64,000 nucleotides of DNA, from NCBI GenBank assembly GCA_025455005.1, contig JALONH010000003.1:165387-229386 (forward strand), given 5' to 3'. Below, one piece after another: positions 26,365 to 35,716 of this stretch. The DNA comes from Cytophagaceae bacterium. Its GTDB lineage: Bacteria; Bacteroidota; Bacteroidia; Cytophagales; Cytophagaceae. The first letter of the stretch is position 1. The number at the start of each line of letters is the position of its first letter. Under the pieces are notes generated by a model that had not been told where the DNA came from, ran no database searches, and saw nothing but the letters and a program-made list of their open reading frames with translations. A program made the translations under genes and the position numbers.

Positions 26365-27030
26365 TTATCTAGTTCCAAATATAGCACTTCCAACGCGAAT
26401 CATAGTACTTCCTTCTTCTAAAGCTATTTTATAATCAGACGTCATACCCATAGACACTTCTTTCCAATCAAACGGTGGTAGTGTAAATTGTTTTGAATAG
26501 CGTTCAAATAATCGACGTAGAGATTTGAACTCATTCCGAATTTGATTGGTATCAGAAGTTAAACTAGCCATTCCCATCAGTCCTTTAATGGTAATATTCG
26601 AAAAAGATTGGTCGGATATATAGCCGCAAAGGCTTTCTAATTCCTGTTCTGTTAAACCAAATTTTGTACTTTCTTGTGCTATGTGTAATTGTAATAATAT
26701 ATCGATTCTTTTATTCTGACGTTCGCCTTCTTTTTGTATAGTATCTATCAGTTTTTGACTATCCACAGAATGGATGAGGTGTGTATGTGGAACGCACATC
26801 TTTATTTTATTGGTTTGCAAGTGCCCTATTAAATGCCACTGTATGTCATTGGGTAAAAGTAGTGCTTTTGATTCCAACTCTTGAACTTTGTTTTCACCAA
26901 AATGACGTAGCCCTAAGGCATAGGCTTCACGAAGCACTTCTTCAGGGTGTGTTTTGGTAACCGCTAGTAATAATGCATCATATGCCTCTGTTTCCTTTTG
27001 TATTTTTTCAAGAGTTAATTTATTAATCAT
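26365..27030 (-). CDS. YggS family pyridoxal-phosphate homeostasis protein
   Basis: 221 residues, beginning MINKLTLEKIQKETEAY. PLP-binding Lys sits in LLAVTKTHPEE; RHFGENKVQEL, WHLIGHLQTNKIK, the G-L-M-G-M segment and the C-terminal SMGMTSDYKIALEEGSTMIRVGSAIFG are the family signature. Binds PLP without known catalysis and helps control B6 and amino-acid pools. The start at 27030 is preferred over 27087, which adds 19 residues outside the family fold. Confidence 0.92.
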   Translation of the reverse strand: MINKLTLEKIQKETEAYDALLLAVTKTHPEEVLREAYALGLRHFGENKVQELESKALLLPNDIQWHLIGHLQTNKIKMCVPHTHLIHSVDSQKLIDTIQKEGERQNKRIDILLQLHIAQESTKFGLTEQELESLCGYISDQSFSNITIKGLMGMASLTSDTNQIRNEFKSLRRLFERYSKQFTLPPFDWKEVSMGMTSDYKIALEEGSTMIRVGSAIFGTR

Positions 27031-27135
27031 GAGGTAACATTTTGTTGATGTTAAAACTATAATTTGATCAATATCTTTCCCAACCAATATTGGTCAATCG
27101 TTAGGTAAAACAAACATACAAACTTTGAACGAATT

Positions 27136-28686
27136 ATGTGGAATTCATTAGTTGTATCTACGCTTAAAATATCTCAAAAGGTACCTCAAATAAAAGTTAA
27201 ACCCACTCAATTACAGTATTGGCAATTGTTGCGACTATTGTCTGCTGCTATGTATACTGATTTTGGAAAACGATACAAGTTTAAACGGATTATACAACAA
27301 GGTATTTATCATCCGGAACGATTATTTGAACAGTTTGCTTCTCAAGTTCCTATCCATACTTATGAGACTATACATTCTGAATGGTGGAAGCGTCAACAAG
27401 AAGGGGAATCAAGTGTTACGTGGCCGGGTAAAATTTTTTATTACGCCATGAGTTCCGGAACATCCGATGCATCTTCGAAATATTTACCTCTGAGTAAATC
27501 CATGTTGAGTTCCAATAAAAAAGCCGGCGTTTCGGTTATTAAATCATTGGTTCATTTTCCAATCTCAAAAAAATGTTTAGGAAAGGATATCTTAATCCTA
27601 AGTGGATCCACTACGTTGTCCGAACAAAGTGACTATGCAGCCGGTGATTTAAGTGGTATTCAATCGTCTATGATGCCCCTTTGGTTTCAACCATGGGTTA
27701 AACCCGGAATGGATATTCGTGCTTTAAATGATTGGAATGATAAAATGGAGTTAATAGTTCAGCAAGCTCCATCTTGGGATATTGGTTTTATAGTAGGCGT
27801 TCCTTCTTGGTTTCAATTGTTATTTCAAAAAATTATTGAAAGGTATAACTTAACCACCATTCATGACATTTGGCCTAATCTGGAAGTATTTGTGCATGGT
27901 GGGGTATCGATGGATACGTATAGAAATAGTTTTGATAAACAATTTTCAAAACCTGTCCAATATATAGAAACCTATTTAGCTTCTGAAGGTTTTATTGCTT
28001 TACAACGTACTCCTCAAGATAAAGGAATGCGTTTGTTATTGAACCAAGGTATTTATTATGAGTTTGTTCCATTTACGTCTGAATATTTTAATGCGGATGG
28101 AGAGATTATTTGTACCCAAGGGATTAAAAATATAACTCAAGTGGAACTCGGTATTGAATATGCTTTACTATTGACTACCAATTCAGGGGCTTGGCGTTAT
28201 ATCATAGGTGATACTATAGAATTCATAAATTTAAGAACAAATGAAATTCGAATCACTGGGCGAGTAAAACATTTTATAAGTCTTTGTGGTGAACATACTG
28301 GAATTGATAATTTTAATCAAACGATTGATTTTTTATATCACAATTTTGGGCTTAGTGTGCAGGAATTTACAGTCGTAGGTAGAGTAGAAGGTAAACGGAT
28401 GTGGCATCATTGGTATCTTGGTTTAGATGAAAATTCAACCGCACGCACCACACTCCAAGAACTTGCATCCAACATGGATACCTATATGTGTTCTATAAAT
28501 GATGATTATAGAACAGAGCGCTCATCGAATGTGCTTTTACCCTTGGATGTTACAGTTTTACCTAAAGAAACTTTTTATCAGTGGATGGAGCAAGAAGGTA
28601 AATTGGGCGGTCAACATAAGTTCCCAAGAGTATTAAAAGGTAAGTCACTACAATCTTGGAATACCTTTCTTCAGTCTTCTAAATAA
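27136..28686 (+). CDS. GH3-like acyl-adenylate synthetase family protein
   Basis: 516 residues resembling the GH3 auxin-responsive-promoter family: FYYAMSSGTSDASSKYLP (adenylate-forming phosphate-binding loop), VFVHGGVSMDTYRNSF, YLASEGFIALQ, WRYIIGDTIEF, and the TGRVKHFISLCGEH hinge. In plants these enzymes conjugate amino acids to carboxylates; bacterial versions are widespread in Bacteroidota but their substrates are unknown. Monocistronic, overlapping the convergent VWA gene by 16 bp. Confidence 0.8.
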   Translation: MWNSLVVSTLKISQKVPQIKVKPTQLQYWQLLRLLSAAMYTDFGKRYKFKRIIQQGIYHPERLFEQFASQVPIHTYETIHSEWWKRQQEGESSVTWPGKIFYYAMSSGTSDASSKYLPLSKSMLSSNKKAGVSVIKSLVHFPISKKCLGKDILILSGSTTLSEQSDYAAGDLSGIQSSMMPLWFQPWVKPGMDIRALNDWNDKMELIVQQAPSWDIGFIVGVPSWFQLLFQKIIERYNLTTIHDIWPNLEVFVHGGVSMDTYRNSFDKQFSKPVQYIETYLASEGFIALQRTPQDKGMRLLLNQGIYYEFVPFTSEYFNADGEIICTQGIKNITQVELGIEYALLLTTNSGAWRYIIGDTIEFINLRTNEIRITGRVKHFISLCGEHTGIDNFNQTIDFLYHNFGLSVQEFTVVGRVEGKRMWHHWYLGLDENSTARTTLQELASNMDTYMCSINDDYRTERSSNVLLPLDVTVLPKETFYQWMEQEGKLGGQHKFPRVLKGKSLQSWNTFLQSSK

Positions 28687-29714
28687 TTGTTTATCCAAGT
28701 AATTTTAAAAAATAACCAGAATATAAAAAAAACAATTGACCACTTAAGGTATACGATGTAATAGTCTTTTTTATTAGTATAGTAGAAATCAACAATACGT
28801 CCTTTTTCTGCATCAGTAAATATTTTTTTTAATTCTGCAACAGCGATAGTGGAGCTAATGTTTTTACCTCCTGTTTTTTCAGCCATCTTTTTCAACAGTT
28901 CTATATCAACATGGGTCTCGATATATTGTATCGAATTTTTATCTCTTAATTCGAATGTACCGTCACTTCCTATAGCTATTGTATATAATTTTATTCCATA
29001 TTGCAAGCACATTTCCGCAGCAGTTTCAGGATCTAATATTCCCGTTGTATTTTCGCCATCACTTATGAGTATGATTATTTTTTCGCCTTCTTTAATAGTT
29101 TTTAAACGATTAATGCCTACGCCTATAGCTGTTCCCAGTGCAGTTCCGGAGGGTAATTGAGTTGTATAGTGCAATCGACTTAATTCTTGTTGAAATAAAC
29201 TTGTATCGTTTGTCAACGGAATAATCGTAATAGCATCCCCGGCAAATCCAACTAAACTTAATCGATCATGTGTTCTGTTTTTTACCGCTTGTCGAATAAT
29301 ACTCTTGGCTTTCTTTAATCGATTGGGTTGTATGTCTTCTAGTAACATAGACTCAGAGATATCAAGTGCAAATACTATATGTACTCCATTCGTATAGGTG
29401 GTATTTTTTTCATATGCTTTTGTAGGCCTGCTCAAGGATATCAAAATCAAACTTAACGAAATTAAAAAAACGAGAAATGGTAAATGTCGAACTAGTCGTA
29501 AAATATTATACCCTTTCACTTCATTAGTAAAAAATGCTACGGCATATTTTTGACGGAATTTAAATAGAAACAACCAACGAAATATTGGAGTTAATACTAA
29601 TAGAGGGATAACATATAGCCATTCACTGTGTTCCCACTCCATAGAGGATAATGTATCGGGATGAAACCAATACAACGACCACCATTGATTTATATCGTAT
29701 TCAAAATTATTCAA
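28671..29714 (-). CDS. BatA/BatB-like VWA domain membrane protein
   Basis: 347 residues with two N-terminal membrane segments (about 32-51 and 77-96), a von Willebrand A domain with metal-ion-dependent adhesion site DISES (118-122), LSLVGFAGDA and ISDGENTTG, and one C-terminal membrane segment. This is the BatA/B form of Bacteroidota aerotolerance operons, whose biochemical role is still unclear. It overlaps the preceding membrane-protein gene by 8 bp and is the last gene of a three-gene operon. Confidence 0.85.
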   Translation of the reverse strand: MNNFEYDINQWWSLYWFHPDTLSSMEWEHSEWLYVIPLLVLTPIFRWLFLFKFRQKYAVAFFTNEVKGYNILRLVRHLPFLVFLISLSLILISLSRPTKAYEKNTTYTNGVHIVFALDISESMLLEDIQPNRLKKAKSIIRQAVKNRTHDRLSLVGFAGDAITIIPLTNDTSLFQQELSRLHYTTQLPSGTALGTAIGVGINRLKTIKEGEKIIILISDGENTTGILDPETAAEMCLQYGIKLYTIAIGSDGTFELRDKNSIQYIETHVDIELLKKMAEKTGGKNISSTIAVAELKKIFTDAEKGRIVDFYYTNKKDYYIVYLKWSIVFFIFWLFFKITWINNYLED

Positions 29715-30597
29715 TTAAAATAGATCGTTTTTTCTTTTGATACCTGTAGGTTGAAAATTGTTTAAGTTCATTAAATGTTATTTTAGATACTTCATTTGCT
29801 TTGTTACCATATATCGTTTGGTCGATATATTCTAATGTCTGCAAAACGTTATCTTGAGGATATAGTTCACCTAATTCTTTTGTAGTAAGTGTGGTTAATG
29901 TTTTTTCATCTAATTTGCCAATATATACTTTCCATAACAGCACAAGCTCCTGTAAACTTGTTGTATCTTTTTTTATCATTTGTTTTTGAATGAGTTTATC
30001 AAAATCTTGTATGAATTTATTGTGACTTAAGGTAAGCTTGAATAATTTATAGCGTTTTATTAAAAATTTCCCAAAAAACCGTTGCAATGTAGCTATAGAT
30101 AGAAGTAAGATACTTACTAAAACAATCCATTTAGGATAATTCGTTTTATCTTGTATAGTTTCGAGTTGTATAGAATCCTGTAAGGCTGCGTTAGAAGAAT
30201 TAACTAATGATATTTGGTGTATACTATCTTTATTGGTTAATAGATATAGTGTATCCAGTTGATTAATAAAAATTAATGGTAATGCTTGATAATGGGTTGT
30301 AATTAGTTGGAATCCGGATAAAGTATATTGAATGGTATCGATTAAAGTAGAACCTTTTACGAATGAAACTTTATACGTTTTTTTAACATAATCTAATGTG
30401 TTGAAATCATACGTAGAGTCCGGTGCCAGACATTTATAGTAGTGGGGATATTGAATAATTAAATTTAAATGTATGTGCTCTCCTATAATAAAAGAATCCT
30501 CTTCAAAGTATAGTTCCGTTCGTATAGACCGTGCAAAAGAATACATTGTCGATAGAATGAATAATAGAAAAAGAATAATGTTGTTAATGGCGGACAC
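29707..30597 (-). CDS. BatD/DUF4381-like membrane protein of the Bat operon
   Basis: 296 residues: signal peptide (about 1-22), a beta-rich periplasmic region, one membrane segment at about 155-172 (WIVLVSILLLSIATLQ), and a cytoplasmic helical tail. Proteins of this architecture sit between the DUF58 and VWA genes in Bat operons, with a weakly conserved sequence. Overlaps the DUF58 gene by 14 bp. I assign the role by position and topology; direct homology is weak. Confidence 0.6.
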   Translation of the reverse strand: MSAINNIILFLLFILSTMYSFARSIRTELYFEEDSFIIGEHIHLNLIIQYPHYYKCLAPDSTYDFNTLDYVKKTYKVSFVKGSTLIDTIQYTLSGFQLITTHYQALPLIFINQLDTLYLLTNKDSIHQISLVNSSNAALQDSIQLETIQDKTNYPKWIVLVSILLLSIATLQRFFGKFLIKRYKLFKLTLSHNKFIQDFDKLIQKQMIKKDTTSLQELVLLWKVYIGKLDEKTLTTLTTKELGELYPQDNVLQTLEYIDQTIYGNKANEVSKITFNELKQFSTYRYQKKKRSILIE

Positions 30598-31480
30598 GTT
30601 TTTTATGGAAATTTCGTACTCGAAACAATTCTATTAAATTTTTTCGATAATCTTCATTCGTTTGTATAAAAGTATAGTTAGCTTCATTTGTTTTACTAAA
30701 ATAAGCAATTCCTTCTCTGATATTTTTGTGACGGTAGGTCATGTTTTTTCTAAAAATATCAGATGAAGAATTTACCCATAATGTTTTACCTGTTTCTACA
30801 TCTTTTAATGGGATAATACCCATAGCCGGAATATTATTTTCTCTTTGATCTTGAACATGAATTAAAACTAAATCATGATAATTACTGATTACCTGTAAGT
30901 TTTTTTCATAATTCGTATCGATAAAATCAGATATTAAAATGATAACACTTTTTCGTTTGACTACAGATAAAGTATAGTTCAACGCTTGATTGATATTGGT
31001 ATGGTTGCTTCTAGTGTTATGGTAAAAAAGACGATGCAAAAGTAAATAAGCATGTTTAAGACCTTTGGAAGGTGGAAGATAAATTTCTTTTTCAGAGGAA
31101 AAACCGATTAATCCTATTTCGGAACCTTCTTTCACAGCTGACAACATTAATATACCGGCTATTTCCTTTATTATTTGTTCTTTAGATCGTTCCAAACTAC
31201 CGATTTTCATGGATTTACTCAAATCAATTAAAAAAATAACATCTTGTTCTTTGTCCTCTTGAAAGAGTTTGATATATGTTCCATGACCTTTAGCTGTTAC
31301 TTTCCAATCAATAGACCGAATATCATCTCCATATTGGTATTGGCGAATATCTGAAAATTCTATCCCGCTCCCTTTAAAAATGGAATGATAATTCCCATGC
31401 ATATGGGAGTGAACAGCGGTGCGAATCTCTATTTCGTATCGTTGAAGTTTTTTTACTAAATCCTTAAAGTGATGCTGCAT
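30584..31480 (-). CDS. DUF58 domain protein (Bat operon)
   Basis: 298 residues with the DUF58 signature GIEFSDIRQYQYGDDIRSIDW at 39-59 followed by a VWA-like domain (VIFLIDLSKSMKIG, IGLIGFSSE, ILISDFID). DUF58 proteins usually work with a MoxR AAA+ ATPase and BatA/B in membrane-complex maturation. It opens the operon; the gene directly upstream is a divergent DUF4296 lipoprotein, and no moxR is found nearby. Confidence 0.9.
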   Translation of the reverse strand: MQHHFKDLVKKLQRYEIEIRTAVHSHMHGNYHSIFKGSGIEFSDIRQYQYGDDIRSIDWKVTAKGHGTYIKLFQEDKEQDVIFLIDLSKSMKIGSLERSKEQIIKEIAGILMLSAVKEGSEIGLIGFSSEKEIYLPPSKGLKHAYLLLHRLFYHNTRSNHTNINQALNYTLSVVKRKSVIILISDFIDTNYEKNLQVISNYHDLVLIHVQDQRENNIPAMGIIPLKDVETGKTLWVNSSSDIFRKNMTYRHKNIREGIAYFSKTNEANYTFIQTNEDYRKNLIELFRVRNFHKKRVRH

Positions 31481-31539
31481 ACAGAATGTTTACAAAATAC
31501 AAAATAAATAGCTTACCGTAAAAAATATATTTTTTGAAG

Positions 31540-31547
31540 TATATTTG
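31540..31547 (+). promoter_or_regulatory. Bacteroidota -7 box 4 bp before the DUF4296 start codon
   Basis: TATATTTG ends 4 bp before the ATG at 31552, so a transcript from it would begin at or within the start codon. The lipoprotein signal peptide confirms the start. No -33 TTG at the usual spacing. Confidence 0.4.
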
Positions 31548-31551
31548 AATT

Positions 31552-31908
31552 ATGAATGCAAAACTATTCCTACTTTCTGTAATATTTCTGTTAAACGCGT
31601 GTCAGTCAAAGGTAGATACAGCACTTACTACAGATGCAGTCTTGTCGGAAGATACTTTAGTTAGGGTATTGATAGACGTTCATATGTTAGAAAATACCAT
31701 TTTAGCACATAATTTTTCAAAAGATTCTAACATTCTATTATATGAAATAAAGGATGAGCGTATTTGGAAGAAGTACAACATAACAGAGTCACGTTTTAGA
31801 ACCAGTATGGTAAACTATGCTGCTTCTCCCCAAAAAATAGATGCCATTTACGCCCGTGTGCTAGATTCGTTAAATACAATTTCTACAACAGGTAAGTATT
31901 CCTACTGA
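31552..31908 (+). CDS. DUF4296 lipoprotein
   Basis: 118 residues, lipobox LLNAC (Cys17) after a short hydrophobic stretch. The body LVRVLIDVHMLENTIL, then WKKYNITESRFRTSMVNYAASPQKIDAIYARVLD, is the DUF4296 pattern. Role unknown; typical of Bacteroidota. Overlaps the convergent TonB-C-like gene by 7 bp. Confidence 0.82.
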   Translation: MNAKLFLLSVIFLLNACQSKVDTALTTDAVLSEDTLVRVLIDVHMLENTILAHNFSKDSNILLYEIKDERIWKKYNITESRFRTSMVNYAASPQKIDAIYARVLDSLNTISTTGKYSY

Positions 31909-32612
31909 TTGCTTTCTTTGTAGACAAAAGGAACAGTAATCGGATATTCACTCGATACTTTTTTATTGTTCATTTTTTTGGGATGCCACAAAGGCATTTG
32001 TTCGACTAAATCGTATACTTCAGCAATAAATGCCTTGTTCGTTTTGTTGATTTTTTTTACGCTTGCTTTTCCTGTACTATCAATGTATAAAAAAACCTGT
32101 ACATATTCTGTTAACGGACGATCGATTGCATTATAAGGGTATCGAATTTCTTTAGAAATAAATTTTTCCAGCGCTATTTCTCCTCCGGGAAAACTACATT
32201 CTACAATATTATTAGTAGTGTTGTGTATGGATAAAGGAGTGGAAACGGTATGGGTAGTACTAGGAAGATTGGTTGGGACAGAGTCTATACCGGTGTTACG
32301 GTTTGTTGAAGTAATTCGGGGCTCCTGTGATTCGGTAATGGAAGTCGGTAAAGAAGTGGATTTATTTTCTTGTTTGGGTGAAGGGATTTGGGGCGTTTCC
32401 TTTTTTTCTTCCCACAAAACTAGTAAAAGGAGCACAAGGACGACTACCATTAAACTTAAGACTAATGGTTTTTTATAGAGTGGTTTTTTGATCGCCTCAT
32501 ACGAGTAGACTTTCTGCATATCCACCACTTTCTGAAAATTTTTAAACGAGTTTAGTTCATTTTCTGAAATCCCTTTAAACTCTTTAGCCCTATGTAATTT
32601 TATTTTTGACAT
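31902..32612 (-). CDS. Single-pass membrane protein with TonB C-terminal-like domain
   Basis: 236 residues: cytoplasmic N-terminal region (about 1-48), one membrane segment (PLVLSLMVVVLVLLLLVLW, about 49-67), a Ser/Thr/Pro-rich periplasmic linker, then a globular C-terminal domain starting FPGGEIALEKFISKEIRYPYNA, with VQVFLYIDSTGKASVKKI, that matches the TonB_C fold. Its gene starts 2 bp after the ECF sigma gene, a position usually held by an anti-sigma factor. The N-terminal cytoplasmic region is short for a classical anti-sigma domain. Confidence 0.65.
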   Translation of the reverse strand: MSKIKLHRAKEFKGISENELNSFKNFQKVVDMQKVYSYEAIKKPLYKKPLVLSLMVVVLVLLLLVLWEEKKETPQIPSPKQENKSTSLPTSITESQEPRITSTNRNTGIDSVPTNLPSTTHTVSTPLSIHNTTNNIVECSFPGGEIALEKFISKEIRYPYNAIDRPLTEYVQVFLYIDSTGKASVKKINKTNKAFIAEVYDLVEQMPLWHPKKMNNKKVSSEYPITVPFVYKESNQ

Positions 32613-32614
32613 GG

Positions 32615-33181
32615 CTATTTCCTCAGTAATATTTTTAGTTTTTCCAATAATCGATAGGTCTTTACTTTGGCATTATTTTCTGTAATCCTAAGTAAATCGC
32701 CCACCTCTTTGAAAGATTTATGTTCAAAAAATCGCCAAGTGATGAGTTGCCTTTCCGTTGGCTCTATAGTATTTAATATATTTTCTAATTTTGTAAGATA
32801 ATCTTCTATACTATTTTCATCATCTGTAGTTTCTTCTTGTAAGGCTTGAATTTGCTCGTCTTCTAAGAAAATATGTTCAGTTGTTTTATGTTTACGAAAG
32901 TAATATGCCGTCTCATTTTGAGCTATCTTATATAGCCAAGAGGAAAAGGGTAAACCTTTATTCGTATACGACGGCAAAGCATGCAAGGCTTTAGAAAATA
33001 CCATAGAAGAAATTTCACCACTAAGTTCTTTATTTAAAGTGCGCTTATAGATATATAAATAGATAGGTTGGTAATATCGATCATACAATTTCGAAAAGTG
33101 GTACGGATTCTCTTTGGCTTTCAGAATCCATTCCCATTCTTCTTGAATGACTGCTGATGTTTTATGATACTTTGATTCCAC
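32615..33181 (-). CDS. ECF-type RNA polymerase sigma factor
   Basis: 188 residues. Sigma region 2 (FSKLYDRYYQPIYLYIYKR ... FSSWLYKIAQNETAYYFRKHK) and region 4 (LNTIEPTERQLITWRFFEHKSFKEVGDLLRITENNAKVKTYRLLEKL) are recognisable. The start codon is GTG at 33181; no ATG exists near the start of region 2. It is followed by the TonB-C-like membrane protein 2 bp on, suggesting regulation through that partner. Confidence 0.88.
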   Translation of the reverse strand: MESKYHKTSAVIQEEWEWILKAKENPYHFSKLYDRYYQPIYLYIYKRTLNKELSGEISSMVFSKALHALPSYTNKGLPFSSWLYKIAQNETAYYFRKHKTTEHIFLEDEQIQALQEETTDDENSIEDYLTKLENILNTIEPTERQLITWRFFEHKSFKEVGDLLRITENNAKVKTYRLLEKLKILLRK

Positions 33182-33301
33182 CTGTATCGGTATAATGTCT
33201 AATGTTACTAAAAGATACTTGAAAGTACTTCTTTTTTTTATAATTGTCTACTAACCTACTGTCCTTGTATTTATGTATTTTTACAGCACGAAAAGTTCCT
33301 T

Positions 33302-35683
33302 ATGATTTACCCATCCGATTTAGAACACAAAATAGGTTTTGATCAAATTAAAGATCATCTTAAAAAATATACCAAAGGTCCAAGAGCGGCTCGAATGGTT
33401 GATGAATTAAATCCATTATACCACTACCATGACATAAAACAAGCACTGGATTGTGTTGAGGATTTTAAATTTATTCTATCTTCAGATTTATCCTTTCCGG
33501 ATAAAAACTTTATAGATATAGAACAGGTGGTTTCCAAGGTTTCCATAGAAGGGAATTATTTAGAAATTGAAGAATGGTTAGATATAAAATCCTTTTTATC
33601 CACTTTTATTTCTTGCCTGTCATTCTTTAAGAAAACAGAAGTAGAGCATCTGACCGCTTTACAGTCTGTGATACAAGCAGTAGGTTTAGATCCGATTTTA
33701 TTTAAATCGATTAATAGAGTCTTAGATGATAGTGGAAAAATAAGGGACACAGCTTCGGATCATTTAAAAGAAATACGGATTGCATTAATTGAAGAGCAAT
33801 CCCGACTTAGAAAAGAAGTGGAACGTTTACTTCGGATATACAAAAAGGAAGGGGCTATTGTTGAGGATGCGGAAGCGACTATTCGTTCGGGGCGTTTGGT
33901 ATTACCCATTTTAGCGGAGTATAAAAGACAAATCCAAGGTATTATTCATGATGAATCCGGAACGGGACAAACCGTTTTTATGGAGCCGATTTCATTATTG
34001 CCATACAATAATGCGGTACGTGAATTAGAATTGGTAGAGAAGAAAGAGGTAATACGATTGTTGATGGAGTTAACGGATTTTGTCCGTCCTTATGCCGGCG
34101 ATTTAATTGAAGCCAATTCACAAGTAGGTTGGATTGATTTTATTCGAGCAAAGGCTACGATAGCGATAGAGTTAAACGCAATTCAACCCGAACTAATAGA
34201 TCAAGCTCTTATCGATTGGAAAGAAGCGGTTCATCCACTATTATACTTACGACTTAATAAAAGTAAACAATCGGTTCAGCCGCTTTCTATACAATTGAAT
34301 CAGGAGAATAGATTGTTGATTTTATCCGGTCCTAATGCAGGTGGAAAATCTGTTTGTATGAAAACAGTCGGGTTGTTACAATATATGTTACAATGCGGGC
34401 TATTGATACCGGTTAAAAGAGGTACCGTTGCCGGAATATTTCATCAATTTTTTATTGACATAGGAGATGCACAGTCGTTAGAAGATGACTTAAGTACCTA
34501 TAGTTCTCATATAAAAAATTTAACCTTTTTTCTCCGGCATACACATTCCAGAACCTTAATGTTAATTGATGAATTTGGTAGTGGGACAGATCCATTGTAT
34601 GGAACAGCTATTGCAGAATCGGTTTTAGAGTCATTAAATGAATTGCAAGCCATAGGTATTATTACCACACATTATGCCGGGATAAAGAGTTTAGCCGTAC
34701 AATTAAAAGGACTTGTCAATGGTTCGATGCGATTTGACGTCAAAACCTTAAGTCCCTTATATATTTTAGATATGGGGATACCGGGTAGTTCGTTTACTTT
34801 AGAAATAGCGGAAAAATCCGGCTTACCAAAAGATAGAATTCTTTCGGCACGGGAGAAATTAAAAGAAGAACAGGTAGAATTTTCGAATTTAATTCGCGTA
34901 ATAGAACAAGAGCGTACGACCTTACAAGAAACTATGGAGTCGACTCAATCCCTTCAGCGTAAATTAGATCAAAAAGTAAAAGAGGTTGAGCAGAAAGAAA
35001 AAGAGCTACAAGTTCAACGCAAAGTGTTGTTACAAGAAGCCCGAACGGAAGCATTGCAAATAGTTCGAACGTTCGAAGAAAAGGCTCAAGAGGCATATAA
35101 AGCGTTATCTAAAACAACTTCTAAATTAGAGGGCCAAAAAATAAAACAGCAATTATCTGATTTGTCTAGGGAGTTGGCTCCTAAATTGGAACAAAAAAAA
35201 CTAGAGGAGGAAGCGATTCGGATGGATTGGAAAAGGGGAGAGGTGGTAGCCTTACGAACGTCGGATGCTATAGGTATTATAGATTCTATTAAAGGGAAAT
35301 CAGCTATTGTACAATTAGGAGAGTTGAAAGCGACTGTTCATTTTTCCGAATTAAAGTCGGCATCCATGGCTCAATTAAAAAAAGTACAGAAACCTACTAA
35401 ATCCACCACAAGCCTTAATGTCTTAGAAAAGCAAATGCATTTTTCTTCTCAATTAGATGTACGCGGTAAACGCACGGAAGAAGCGCTAGCTTTGGTTGAT
35501 CAATGGTTAAGTGACGCACTCATTTTGGGAATGCAAGAAGTAAGTATTTTACATGGTAAAGGGGATGGGATTTTACGAACGATGATTCGTAATCATTTGA
35601 AAAATTATACTCAAATTAAAAATGTTCGAGATGAACATGTCGATCGGGGTGGTACCGGTATTACATTATGCACGATACAATAA
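33302..35683 (+). CDS. mutS2: MutS2 family endonuclease/ribosome-rescue protein
   Basis: 793 residues. MutS core with Walker A SGPNAGGKS, Walker B DEFGSGTDPLYGTAIAESVL and TTHYAGIKSLA; a long coiled coil (about 520-630); a KOW-like segment; and a C-terminal Smr nuclease domain with LDVRGKRTEEAL, SILHGKGDGILR and GGTGITLC. MutS2 suppresses recombination and splits collided ribosomes. Monocistronic, with a bidirectional terminator. Confidence 0.95.
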   Translation: MIYPSDLEHKIGFDQIKDHLKKYTKGPRAARMVDELNPLYHYHDIKQALDCVEDFKFILSSDLSFPDKNFIDIEQVVSKVSIEGNYLEIEEWLDIKSFLSTFISCLSFFKKTEVEHLTALQSVIQAVGLDPILFKSINRVLDDSGKIRDTASDHLKEIRIALIEEQSRLRKEVERLLRIYKKEGAIVEDAEATIRSGRLVLPILAEYKRQIQGIIHDESGTGQTVFMEPISLLPYNNAVRELELVEKKEVIRLLMELTDFVRPYAGDLIEANSQVGWIDFIRAKATIAIELNAIQPELIDQALIDWKEAVHPLLYLRLNKSKQSVQPLSIQLNQENRLLILSGPNAGGKSVCMKTVGLLQYMLQCGLLIPVKRGTVAGIFHQFFIDIGDAQSLEDDLSTYSSHIKNLTFFLRHTHSRTLMLIDEFGSGTDPLYGTAIAESVLESLNELQAIGIITTHYAGIKSLAVQLKGLVNGSMRFDVKTLSPLYILDMGIPGSSFTLEIAEKSGLPKDRILSAREKLKEEQVEFSNLIRVIEQERTTLQETMESTQSLQRKLDQKVKEVEQKEKELQVQRKVLLQEARTEALQIVRTFEEKAQEAYKALSKTTSKLEGQKIKQQLSDLSRELAPKLEQKKLEEEAIRMDWKRGEVVALRTSDAIGIIDSIKGKSAIVQLGELKATVHFSELKSASMAQLKKVQKPTKSTTSLNVLEKQMHFSSQLDVRGKRTEEALALVDQWLSDALILGMQEVSILHGKGDGILRTMIRNHLKNYTQIKNVRDEHVDRGGTGITLCTIQ

Positions 35684-35716
35684 AAAAAGTCCCGAATGTA
35701 ATCGGGACTTTTTTTA
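35682..35716. terminator. Bidirectional terminator between mutS2 and the DUF4197 gene
   Basis: Stem AGTCCCGA (35688-35695) / TCGGGACT (35702-35709) with a 6-base loop, flanked by A-run and T-run, between convergent genes. Confidence 0.9.
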
